A stretch of DNA of 45,980 nt from Deltaproteobacteria bacterium (GCA_030638575.1 DAOWEJ010000004.1:1-45980), one strand, 5' to 3'; counted from the first letter of the stretch, positions 34,195 through 42,262 are shown. The notes: a model not told the origin generated them from the sequence alone. Numbers and translations: made by a program.

Positions 34195-36216
34195 ATGAAG
34201 AAGTCGATACGATCAGTCCTCTTTCTTATTTTATTTTCCTTATCAATATTATCACTTTGGTGCTGTGCCGAACCTTCACGGAAGCCCGCTTATTTAAAAG
34301 ATGGCAAAGAATATGGCAAAGTCAGCGGAACTTTCAGGCATCGCTGGTGGAACTACTATGAGCGCGCGCTCTCTTTTACTGAAGGAAAATATTATAGCAA
34401 TGCGATTTCGGATCTTAAGGAAGCTATCCAGCAACGGGAAAAAGATCAACGCATGGCCCGCACTTACGGGATGCACTTTATTGATTACTTCCCTCACAGG
34501 GAAAAAGGTATAGTCTATTATGAAACGGGTAATCTGGAAGCAGCAAAAGAGGAGTTAGAATTATCATTACGCCATTATCCGAGTGCAAAGGCCAGATATT
34601 ACCTCGATCAGGTCCGGAAGAAATTGATTTTTCGAGAAGGAAAGGCCGTATCACCGCCCTGGCTCCGGCTGGATTATAAAGCCGGTGAGATCTGGACATG
34701 TGACGATCCAGTGATAATTTCCGGTGTTGCAGAGGACGTCCACTTTGTGTCGGCCATTAACATCAAAGGGCTGCCTCTTTTCCTTGAAGGTTCAAAAAAG
34801 CAAATATCCTTTAGAAAAACCTTGAGACTATCTCAGGGACTACATTCAGTTGAGATTAGGGCGGAAAATCTTGCTGGAAAGGTTTCAAAAAAGAAAATCC
34901 TTTTCCACGTAGATAGACAGGGACCTGTTATTACTATAGAGGATGTCAGGTTTAATAAGGACAAAGCAAAAAAAATTGTCACTATCAAAGGCTCTGTTTA
35001 TGATATCTCTGATGTTTTTAGCTTAACTATCAATGATAGAGAAATTCTTGATAGAAAAGGCAATGAGGTTTTTTTCACTGAAATAATAATCACAGATAGA
35101 GACAGTTTAAAGTTGGCAGCACGCGACAGACTGGGAAACCAGACGTCAGCCCAACTCCCGCTGAAACAGCGCATAGCTGGTAAAGCGCCCATAATGCTCG
35201 CCGATACAGGTTCAAGTTATCAGGCCATTCTTATTGCAGGCCTTTTTGGACCCAGGGATGCAAACCCTCCAGTCATTAAGCTTAAGGGATGGACTGATAC
35301 ACAAACCGTTTTCTTGGAAAAGATTTTTCTTGAAGGCCAGGTCAGTGATGAAAACCAGATTGTAAGTCTTACAATCAATAAAGCTCCCATACTTCGTCGC
35401 ACAGGCCCCTATATTTTTTTCAACCACGTGATAGAACTTAAAGAAGGGAAAAACACAATCGTAATTGCTGCAAAGGATGACGCCGGCAATACGGCAATTA
35501 AGAAAATCACCGTCATAAGGCGGATTCCTAAAGCACTTCAATTGAATGAACGGTTAAGTTTGACAGCATTGCCGTTTGAGCAGAAAGGAGCTGTTTCCAA
35601 GGCAAGCCTTGCATTTCAGGATAACCTGATCGATGCCCTGGTCAATCAGAATCGTTTTCGGGTAGTTGAAAGAGATAGTCTTGATCTGATCTTGCAGGAA
35701 CAAAAACTGAGCCGTACAAAACTATTTGATAGGCATACAGCCCTGCAACTTGGAAGATTAACGGCTGCTCAGGCGGTTATTACCGGAAGTATCATTGAAA
35801 CTCGTGCAGGCATTGAAGTCGTAGCCAGGATGATAGATGCTGAAACATCCGAAATCCTTGCGACAGAAGATGTCTTTGATAAAAACAGGGACCTTCCAGC
35901 CTTAATGAATCTTGCCGAAGGAATGGCCATTAAATTTCATATAGAATTTCCATTAGTAGATGGCCTGATTATTAAGTCCACGGGGGAATATATATTTACA
36001 ACTCTAGGACAGGATGTAATTAAGCCCCAAAGAAGGATTATTGTTTACCGGGATAAACAAATAAAACATCCTTTAACAGGAAAAGTGCTTGGAGTAGAAA
36101 TGCAAATCATTGCTAACGCCATTGTTACACAGGTGCAGTCTGAAATCTCAAAGGCCGAGTTGATAGAAAAAAAACATCAGCTTATCAGTAATCTGGACAA
36201 AGTAATAACTAAATGA
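34195..36216 (+). CDS. exported TPR / Ig-like / CsgG-FlgT-like envelope protein
   Basis: The 673-residue protein starts with a signal sequence ending in LSLWCCAE; the Cys pair suggests a lipoprotein, but the lipobox is not standard. A TPR-like region (about 35-150) is followed by three Ig-like modules with endings such as LAGKV, RLGNQT and DAGNTA (about 165-250, 255-330, 370-445). The C-terminal third (about 460-600) is CsgG-like: ALPFEQKGA, FRVVERDSLDLILQEQKLS, ITGSIIET, and a last FlgT-like beta segment. The same C-terminal module closes the CHAT fusion protein. The TGA stop is the first three bases of a palindromic repeat. ATG 34177 is an alternative start. It is likely co-transcribed with the FadL-like gene. 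Confidence 0.75.
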   Translation: MKKSIRSVLFLILFSLSILSLWCCAEPSRKPAYLKDGKEYGKVSGTFRHRWWNYYERALSFTEGKYYSNAISDLKEAIQQREKDQRMARTYGMHFIDYFPHREKGIVYYETGNLEAAKEELELSLRHYPSAKARYYLDQVRKKLIFREGKAVSPPWLRLDYKAGEIWTCDDPVIISGVAEDVHFVSAINIKGLPLFLEGSKKQISFRKTLRLSQGLHSVEIRAENLAGKVSKKKILFHVDRQGPVITIEDVRFNKDKAKKIVTIKGSVYDISDVFSLTINDREILDRKGNEVFFTEIIITDRDSLKLAARDRLGNQTSAQLPLKQRIAGKAPIMLADTGSSYQAILIAGLFGPRDANPPVIKLKGWTDTQTVFLEKIFLEGQVSDENQIVSLTINKAPILRRTGPYIFFNHVIELKEGKNTIVIAAKDDAGNTAIKKITVIRRIPKALQLNERLSLTALPFEQKGAVSKASLAFQDNLIDALVNQNRFRVVERDSLDLILQEQKLSRTKLFDRHTALQLGRLTAAQAVITGSIIETRAGIEVVARMIDAETSEILATEDVFDKNRDLPALMNLAEGMAIKFHIEFPLVDGLIIKSTGEYIFTTLGQDVIKPQRRIIVYRDKQIKHPLTGKVLGVEMQIIANAIVTQVQSEISKAELIEKKHQLISNLDKVITK

Positions 36217-36357
36217 GCCAATTTCAAAACGTCCCCTTTTGTCCGATATCTGCGTCAGGCTCAAATTTTAATCCTCGATCCGCCTCAGGCGGACCTGTGG
36301 TTAAAATTTTCGCCTTCCTTGATCTTGAACAAAATTGAACATTTTGAAACTGCCTCA
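36214..36357 (+). repeat. 144-bp palindromic element, TGAGCC family
   Basis: Arms TGAGCCAATTTCAAAACG and CATTTTGAAACTGCCTCA. The element's first three bases are the stop codon of the preceding gene. It matches the inverted copy at 27852-27995. An additional small palindrome, TCCGCCTCAGGCGGA, lies in its centre. It separates the envelope-protein operon from the sigma factor gene and could stop read-through. Confidence 0.75.
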
Positions 36358-36389
36358 AATAACAAGTTCATTAGATTTGATTATTTTTT

Positions 36390-37004
36390 ATGAAGCATTT
36401 GACAGACCAGACCCTTCTGGCCGGATGTATTTCCGGTAACAGGCTCACACAGGAAGCATTCGTAAAGCGGTTTTCCAACCTTGTTTATACATCAGTTCAA
36501 TATATATTAAAGGCCAGAAATATTTCATACTGCCGGTCTGACCTTGAGGATCTGCATAATACTATCTTTGTTAAGCTTTTTGAGAGAGGATGTAAAAAAT
36601 TAAGGCAATACAAAGGGAAGAATGGGTGCAGTCTTTCCTCCTGGATCAGGCTTATAGCGATTCGAACCGTCCTAGATCACATCCGTAAAGAGCGCACTGA
36701 TGCCTTGAACTGGAAGGGAAGAGCTTTGTCGCTCGATCCCTTTATTAACATAAAAAGCAAAACACCTGAGATATGGACTCTGATAAACAAGACACAACAG
36801 TTTAATCTGATCCGAGAAGGGCTCCGCTCCTTGTTACCAAGAGACAGGCTTTTTATAAAACTCCACTGTCTGGAAGGACTGTCCATCAGTGAAGTGGCGG
36901 GTATGCTGAGAATATCTGAAGGAAACGCCTACTCACTAAAACATCGGGCAATCAAGCGACTAAAGACAAAAATTGACTTAACTACGGAAGATATCACTTC
37001 ATAA
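36390..37004 (+). CDS. ECF-type RNA polymerase sigma factor
   Basis: The 204-residue protein shows sigma region 2 (about residues 20-105: DLEDLHNTIFVKLFERG and SSWIRLIAIRTVLDHIRKER) and region 4 (about 140-195: LRSLLPRDRLFIKLHCLEGLSISEVAGML and a helix-turn-helix with NAYSLKHRAIKRLK). Regions 1.1, 1.2 and 3 are absent, as in ECF sigma factors. It would guide RNA polymerase to promoters such as TGCAAG-N16-CGTC, found twice in this window. ATG 36390 has no good ribosome site, so translation may be weak. The anti-sigma gene starts 100 bases after its stop, across one of the predicted promoters. Confidence 0.87.
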   Translation: MKHLTDQTLLAGCISGNRLTQEAFVKRFSNLVYTSVQYILKARNISYCRSDLEDLHNTIFVKLFERGCKKLRQYKGKNGCSLSSWIRLIAIRTVLDHIRKERTDALNWKGRALSLDPFINIKSKTPEIWTLINKTQQFNLIREGLRSLLPRDRLFIKLHCLEGLSISEVAGMLRISEGNAYSLKHRAIKRLKTKIDLTTEDITS

Positions 37005-37010
37005 TTCACA

Positions 37011-37036
37011 TGCAAGAAAAATCGATTTATTACGTC
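37011..37036 (+). promoter_or_regulatory. predicted ECF sigma promoter of the anti-sigma/CHAT operon
   Basis: TGCAAG (37011-37016) - 16 bases - CGTC (37033-37036), again TGCAAGAAA-N12-ACGTCTAT. It lies just after the sigma gene stop and 71 bases before the anti-sigma ATG. It would let the sigma factor activate its own inhibitor and the CHAT protein, a usual ECF feedback layout. Confidence 0.65.
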
Positions 37037-37103
37037 TATAATAAGTAAGGGCTAAGGGTTCACGAAACATCTGTAACCATAACCGAATAGATTGGAGCAT
37101 ACG

Positions 37104-37772
37104 ATGAAAACAAAATGTAACACAGAAGAAGTCCTGGCAGGTTATGTGGAAGACCGTCTTTCCGATAAAGAGCGGTCGAAAGTCGAGCACCACCTTGCCT
37201 TCTGTGATACATGCCTGCAAGAGGTTGTGGTTGCTAGAAAAATAATTCATGGCTCAGAATTTTTTGAGACAGATACTGTGCCGGATGATGTAACTAAGCG
37301 CGCCATCGAAGCCATTAGGGTGATCAGGGGTAATTCATTGCTTGACGGAATTTCAATATATTTGAACCTATTGTTTTCCAAATGTATAGACACATTAATC
37401 TTGTTCTGGCCATGGAAAACACCTGGACTTGCACCTGTGCGCGGCAGCAAAACGGTTATTGCAAAAGATTTGATTTTACTTAAAAAATCCTTTTCTGATT
37501 TGGACGTGGAGATTGAAATCGAAAAAAGAGACCAGGATAAAGCGTCTATTAGAGTTATGTTGTTGAGAGATAACGCTCCCAAAAAGCCCATTAGAGTTAC
37601 CCTTTTCAAAATGGAACGGGAAGTGGCCTCTTTCCCTCTGAACAGATCGGCTAAGCTATTTGAGGAAATACCGTTTGGGCACTATGTGCTGGTATTTACT
37701 AGAAAGGGAATAAAGGCTGGAGAATATTCATTCGAAATCAAGGAAACTCGTTATGAAAAACAAAAAGACTGA
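37104..37772 (+). CDS. zinc-finger (ZAS/zf-HC2) anti-sigma-type protein
   Basis: The 222-residue protein begins with an anti-sigma zinc domain: CNTEEVLAGYVEDRLSDKER, then HHLAFCDTC (H-x3-C-x2-C, about residues 30-38). A moderately hydrophobic segment near 80-100 (GISIYLNLLF ... LILFWPW) contains Lys and Asp and is not a clear membrane helix. The C-terminal half is beta-rich with a prealbumin-like FEEIPFGHYVLVFTRKG-IKAGEYSFEI segment. It probably binds the neighbouring sigma factor. ATG 37104 follows TTGGAG. Its last 20 bases overlap the start of the CHAT fusion gene, so the two are co-translated, which suggests direct interaction; it may be the CHAT protease's substrate. Confidence 0.8.
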   Translation: MKTKCNTEEVLAGYVEDRLSDKERSKVEHHLAFCDTCLQEVVVARKIIHGSEFFETDTVPDDVTKRAIEAIRVIRGNSLLDGISIYLNLLFSKCIDTLILFWPWKTPGLAPVRGSKTVIAKDLILLKKSFSDLDVEIEIEKRDQDKASIRVMLLRDNAPKKPIRVTLFKMEREVASFPLNRSAKLFEEIPFGHYVLVFTRKGIKAGEYSFEIKETRYEKQKD

Positions 37773-40700
37773 TAAAAATGGTTCCGGGTCGAGCAATATC
37801 GAAAAAATACTTAAACAACGGGAGCACCTTGAACAGATCCTGAAGGAAAAGTACCGTAAAAAAGTAGTTATTCTTTTCACGGATATCTGTGGTTACACAG
37901 AATATATTGATAAAAGAGGCGATATCAGCGGTCGGGCTTTGCTCGTGAAGCACAATAGCATTTTATTGCCGATTGTTGAGGAAAACCAGGGAAAAGTCAT
38001 CGAAATCATCGGAGATGCAGTAATGGCGTCTTTTTCAAACTCATTGGACGCAGTAAAGAGCGCAATTGCAATCCAGAAAAGACTTAAGGAATACAACCTT
38101 GAGACGGAAGCGGCAGATAGAATCCATGTGAAGATTGGGATAAATACCGGTAAAGCCCTGGTGGACGAAAAGGCAGTCTTTCAGAGCCTTACTGGAGCTG
38201 TATCAAATGTTGCTTCACGCATCCAAGCCCAGGCTGGGAAGGATCAAATTCTTCTTTCTAAATCTGTCTACAGCCACGTCAGTGGAAGCGAAGATATCCT
38301 GTGCAGATTTCACAGCAGAGTTAAACTAAAAGGGAAGTCCGAGTCATTGGAACTTTACAGGTTAGTGTGGCAGGACGAAGAGGCTGTCCTGGAAGCTGAG
38401 CCAAAGATTCGGCTTCACGAGAAACCATTGGAGAAAAAGGAAAAGCAACTTCCAAATGTGCTCCACCTTGAGGTTACGCGGGTTGGAGATCGTTTGAAGA
38501 TGAGTGTTTATGAAAGAATTAAAGGCGATGAGAATACCATCCGCCATTATGAAGAAATCACGGTTTCTATGAGTTTGATCCAGAAGAGATGCAAAGATCT
38601 GGTAGATATATTGAATAGCGCAAATCGAAAAGGCAGAGTGTCTCGTGAAGTTATGGTTAGACTGCGAGAAGTGGGGCAGGTCCTACACGACGAGTTGCTT
38701 ACTTTAAATGTAAAGGACAGATTAAAAAAGACCTTTGCCGAATATCTGCGCCTGCATATTGATGACCAGCTTGTCCATATTCCATGGGAATTGCTTAACG
38801 ATGGTCAGAAATTCCTGTGCCAGAAGTTCAATATGGGTCGGCTTGTAAAAACTCGTCAGACACTCTTGGGTGTAAAAAGCCGTGCATTAGCCCGTCCTCT
38901 AAAGATGCTGATATTGGCTGACCCTGACGGAGATTTAAAAAGAGCATACGAAGAAGGGACCCAAATACGTGATTATATGGACCAAAACAGAGAGTTTATC
39001 AACGCAACTCTGCGTTCCGATAATATTGTGGCAGATTTGATAAAACAAAAGATTAGAAACTTTGACATGGTCCACTTTGCCGGCCATGCGGATTACAATC
39101 CGCAAAAACCGGAAGAAAGTGGATGGCGGCTGAGCGGTAGTAGCTTTAGTGCCAGAGATATTGCAAAAATGGCTGGAACGGCGACCATGCCTGCACTTGT
39201 TTTTTCAAACGCCTGTCAGTCTGCCCGTACCGATGAATGGACACTTCAAGAATACTTTCAAGATAAACTTTTCGGACTTGCCAATGCTTTTTTACTGGCA
39301 GGTGTAAAACATTATGTCGGGACCTTTTGGGAGATACTGGATGAACCAAGCAGACTTTTTGCACTTGAATTCTATAAGCACATATTTTCCGATGTAACCA
39401 TCGGTGAAGCTATCCAACAAGCCAGGAAAGCCCTGATCAATCAGTATGGAGAACAGACTATAGTCTGGTCAAGCTATCTTTTGTATGGAGATCCCACTTT
39501 TAATTATATGGATCAGATAAAAGACCAAAAGCAAAAGGAGGAGGTAGAGTCGCCCAATGTTGAAAGCTCTGCAGCAAAAGTTAGGACCAGGGAGGAGGTA
39601 ATTGACTTTACCGATAAAGAGGATAATAAAAAAAGCCGGACGTGGTGGACTATAGCTGCTGGAATCGTTGTATTGGCTGTTGTGATCTTTTTGCTATCCC
39701 CCTGGTTTTTAAAGAGAAACGCGAAAGATTTTGAACAAAAGGCTATGGCCTATTTTAAGGCTGGAGAATATATAGAAGCTATCAAGACCTGCAAAGTTCT
39801 TTACGAAAATAATCCTAAACGAAGTTTGGCATACTTGATCTTAGGCAATATTCATTTTCTTGAAGGGGATTTAGGAAAAGCGAAATGGCAATATGAAAAG
39901 GCATTCAAAGCCGAACAGGGGTCTGATGCTGAGAAATCAGAAGCATTGATCAGACTCGGCAGAATAGCTTCTGTTGAGAATAAGCCTTACCAGGCTCTGG
40001 ACCTTTACCAGCAGGCGGCTCAACTTATGCCTGAGAAATGGCAGCCATATGTCTCTCAAGCCATAATACAGGAACGCCGGGGACAGTATGATGATGCCCT
40101 CAAGTCTCTTTGCAGAGCCCGGGCCCTTTCTCCTGATGATCGCAGTATTGAAGCAATTGCAAATGAAACAAGAAACAAAGCCGTTTTTCTCAAAGATAAG
40201 GAAAAACGAGATAGAATTGACAGACTTGTAAAAGAACTCCTGAATAATTTTAATAAATCTGCCTCCCATGCCCTTTGGGACGGCTGGACCTCTCTACCCC
40301 TGACTGTTTGGATAATGGATTTCAGGAGCCGGGGATATGGTTTGCAGGAAGGAGAGGCAAAGCTTATAACTTACGGAATAATGCAACAGTTGGTTGAAAA
40401 ATCCAGAGTGCAAATTATAGAACGGACTATACTGGACAAACTTTTAGAAGAATTGAAGCTTAGCACCTCAAAGCTGGTGGATAAGGGTACAGCTCTTTCT
40501 CTTGGAAAAATTATGGCCGCCAGGGTGATTTCAACAGGGCTGATCGTCCATAACAGAGCTCAGACTCAGGTAGCAGTCCGCCTTATTGAAACTGAGACTG
40601 GCCGGATAACGGCATCTATCAGTGAAGTTTTCTCCAATCCTGTTATGCCTTCTGAGATCGCAGAAAAATTGTCGAGTATTCTTTTGACAAGGCTGCAAAC

Positions 40701-40938
40701 TATTTATCCACTTCGGGGTAAGGTTACGAGAGTTAGTGAGAAGGAAATTGTGCTCAATATCGGTCAAAAACATGGCGTTCGAATCGGCCAACAATTTAAA
40801 GTTATTGATACGGATTGGATATTAGAGGTGAATACGGTTCAAACCGATTTGAGTATCACAACAGTACAAAAAGGCCATGGGATTTTAAAGGCTGATCTTC
40901 GTGTAGAACTCCAACAGGTTAAGGCTCCGGATAGCTAA
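37753..40938 (+). CDS. class III cyclase - CHAT protease - TM - TPR - CsgG-like fusion
   Basis: A 1061-residue multidomain protein. Residues about 35-190 are a class III nucleotide cyclase with metal ligands Asp44 (FTDICGY) and Asp88 (IIGDAV) and transition-state residues Asn152 and Arg156 (SNVASR); Glu84 and Ser145 replace the usual adenine-selecting Lys and Asp. Residues about 360-590 are a CHAT (caspase-like) protease with His445 (HFAGHAD) and Cys488 (FSNACQS), both intact, ending YGDPTF. A membrane helix follows at about 631-653, then TPR repeats (about 656-800) and a CsgG/FlgT-like domain (about 845-1061). Cyclase and CHAT are thus cytoplasmic and the TPR/CsgG part periplasmic, if the positive-outside reading of WW...KRN is reversed accordingly. 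It likely senses envelope state and signals inward by cyclic nucleotide and proteolysis. Its ATG lies inside the anti-sigma gene. Confidence 0.85.
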   Translation: MKNKKTDKNGSGSSNIEKILKQREHLEQILKEKYRKKVVILFTDICGYTEYIDKRGDISGRALLVKHNSILLPIVEENQGKVIEIIGDAVMASFSNSLDAVKSAIAIQKRLKEYNLETEAADRIHVKIGINTGKALVDEKAVFQSLTGAVSNVASRIQAQAGKDQILLSKSVYSHVSGSEDILCRFHSRVKLKGKSESLELYRLVWQDEEAVLEAEPKIRLHEKPLEKKEKQLPNVLHLEVTRVGDRLKMSVYERIKGDENTIRHYEEITVSMSLIQKRCKDLVDILNSANRKGRVSREVMVRLREVGQVLHDELLTLNVKDRLKKTFAEYLRLHIDDQLVHIPWELLNDGQKFLCQKFNMGRLVKTRQTLLGVKSRALARPLKMLILADPDGDLKRAYEEGTQIRDYMDQNREFINATLRSDNIVADLIKQKIRNFDMVHFAGHADYNPQKPEESGWRLSGSSFSARDIAKMAGTATMPALVFSNACQSARTDEWTLQEYFQDKLFGLANAFLLAGVKHYVGTFWEILDEPSRLFALEFYKHIFSDVTIGEAIQQARKALINQYGEQTIVWSSYLLYGDPTFNYMDQIKDQKQKEEVESPNVESSAAKVRTREEVIDFTDKEDNKKSRTWWTIAAGIVVLAVVIFLLSPWFLKRNAKDFEQKAMAYFKAGEYIEAIKTCKVLYENNPKRSLAYLILGNIHFLEGDLGKAKWQYEKAFKAEQGSDAEKSEALIRLGRIASVENKPYQALDLYQQAAQLMPEKWQPYVSQAIIQERRGQYDDALKSLCRARALSPDDRSIEAIANETRNKAVFLKDKEKRDRIDRLVKELLNNFNKSASHALWDGWTSLPLTVWIMDFRSRGYGLQEGEAKLITYGIMQQLVEKSRVQIIERTILDKLLEELKLSTSKLVDKGTALSLGKIMAARVISTGLIVHNRAQTQVAVRLIETETGRITASISEVFSNPVMPSEIAEKLSSILLTRLQTIYPLRGKVTRVSEKEIVLNIGQKHGVRIGQQFKVIDTDWILEVNTVQTDLSITTVQKGHGILKADLRVELQQVKAPDS

Positions 40939-41066
40939 CCCGGCTTGTAGTGTAATTAATCCCTGATTTGAGACATTGTCTCAGAAACGCGCCGATATGC
41001 ATATCTATAAACTTTTCTCAATAATACTCAAATTTGACGTTCTTGCAAAATCGATGGGCTTATTAA

Positions 41067-41332
41067 GCGCTAAAGGGAGACAAGGAAACTTTTTTAACAC
41101 AGCATCACGAAGGCGATTTCTTTGGTGAAATCGCAATTTTTGAACGCACTGTCTGATCGGGTACCGTACGTGCCAAAGGAGAAGTACGTGTTCTTACAGT
41201 GGATAAGAAAACGCTTCTCGGCAGAATACAGGAAGGCCCGTCACTGGCATTTCGGATTATAGAAAAGGTGTCTGCCAGGATCCGTGATTTGAGCGATCAG
41301 GTTAGCAAAATCTCAACGGAGTGGAATTCACT
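41067..41332 (+). pseudogene. remnant of a cyclic-nucleotide-binding domain protein
   Basis: The frame reads a typical cNMP-binding (Crp-like) core, HHEGDFFGEIAIFERT, an in-frame TGA at 41154-41156, and then SGTVRAKGEVRVLTVDKK and a C-terminal helix segment (LAFRIIEKVSARIRDLSDQV). Upstream the frame closes at 41064 and no start or beta-roll N-terminus is evident. Beyond about 41332 the similarity is lost. The 3' half could be expressed from GTG 41199, but it lacks the nucleotide pocket. It sits between two cyclase genes, so a cyclic-nucleotide receptor may once have worked with them. Confidence 0.7.
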
Positions 41333-41485
41333 CAATTGTCTGTTGCGTGTTGCCTGTTGTTGGCGAGACCAACTTAGGGACCCCCTAAGTCTTCCCCACG
41401 CCGGAAAGAAACAGTCCCCGTAAACTAAGTTTTCAAAACCCTTTGATTATTTTAAGTAAATAGTTTATATACCAATCTGGTATTA

Positions 41486-41674
41486 ATGACCAATGAAAAG
41501 TTCGGGCAGCTTTTTAATACGAATCACTCCGTTATCAGTCATTGTGTGAAAGCAATTAATGAGAAGATGAACAAAGATAAAAAGTTAAACACCAATTTGA
41601 AATATCTAATTCAAAATGCAAGCTATGACACCAAATACCCCCAATTTCGTTTAGTTTGCGCTTTACTATCCTGA
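41486..41674 (+). CDS. small DnaA-C-like helix-turn-helix ORF, possible transposase remnant
   Basis: A 62-codon frame whose first 45 residues (TNEKFGQLFNTNHSVISHCV, then KAINEKMNKDKKL) resemble the DNA-binding domain IV of DnaA and the similar tail of REP-associated tyrosine transposases. There is no ribosome site and no upstream transposase domain, so it is probably a remnant. The abundance of palindromic repeats in the window makes the REP-transposase reading attractive but unproven. Confidence 0.35.
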   Translation: MTNEKFGQLFNTNHSVISHCVKAINEKMNKDKKLNTNLKYLIQNASYDTKYPQFRLVCALLS

Positions 41675-41794
41675 ATTGATCTCATTTTCCTCCGGAAACT
41701 CAACGACTTTAGAATCTGCAATTCTATCTCGTTGTCATTTAATTTCCAAAGCAAAAGATAACCCTAATCGTTTTTTTAAATAAGGAGGTGTGAA

Positions 41795-42262
41795 ATGAGA
41801 TTGAAAGTGATAATTGTAACTATGATGATTTTTTTGAGCATGGCTTTTATCTGTGCATGCAGCGAAGAAAAGACAGCTTCGCTTGAAGGAAATGAGGATA
41901 TTGTAGCCGTTTTACAAAAAACACTTAAATGTCTTGATAAACCTGAAGTTAATAGGGAGATTTATGCAGATAATGCGATATTAAAGCAGGAAGACGGTTG
42001 GACAGGGCATATGCTTGAATTCAAAGGGTTGAAGGAAATCGAAAATTGGAGAAAAGATAGAAGCAGGATCTGGCGTCGAACTGGCTTATCCATCAGCAGC
42101 ATCGAAAAGGAAGCTGGTATAGCTCATGTTAAATATAAGATTGACATTCAGGGCGTTCATACCGATGCGGAATTCAGTGTGCTTAGTTGCTCAGCCGAAA
42201 TGTTAAAAATTGGACCATCATGGAAAATTAAGGAAGAAATAGCTAAGATTAAGCATAGGTAA
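41795..42262 (+). CDS. small lipoprotein, possibly NTF2/SnoaL-like
   Basis: The 155-residue protein starts at ATG 41795, seven bases after a perfect AAGGAGG. Residues 1-21 form a lipoprotein signal ending in a good lipobox (ICAC, Cys22 followed by SEE), so it is anchored in the inner or outer membrane. The rest (about 33-150) has an alpha-beta pattern with a YADNAILKQEDGW segment and a closing WKIKEE strand, suggestive of SnoaL/NTF2-like folds, which bind small molecules or act as accessory domains. No enzymatic residues can be assigned. It converges with the second cyclase gene. The 280 bases after it show no gene. Confidence 0.7.
   Translation: MRLKVIIVTMMIFLSMAFICACSEEKTASLEGNEDIVAVLQKTLKCLDKPEVNREIYADNAILKQEDGWTGHMLEFKGLKEIENWRKDRSRIWRRTGLSISSIEKEAGIAHVKYKIDIQGVHTDAEFSVLSCSAEMLKIGPSWKIKEEIAKIKHR

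Noticed and set aside
41154-41156. In-frame TGA in the cNMP-binding remnant as a selenocysteine codon
   Set aside because: The position is not a redox-type Cys/Sec site in this family, no SECIS-like hairpin is apparent just downstream, and the gene also lacks its N-terminus; decay is simpler.
41622-41650. TGCAAG before the small lipoprotein gene as a third ECF promoter
   Set aside because: There is no CGTC at the required 16-base spacing.
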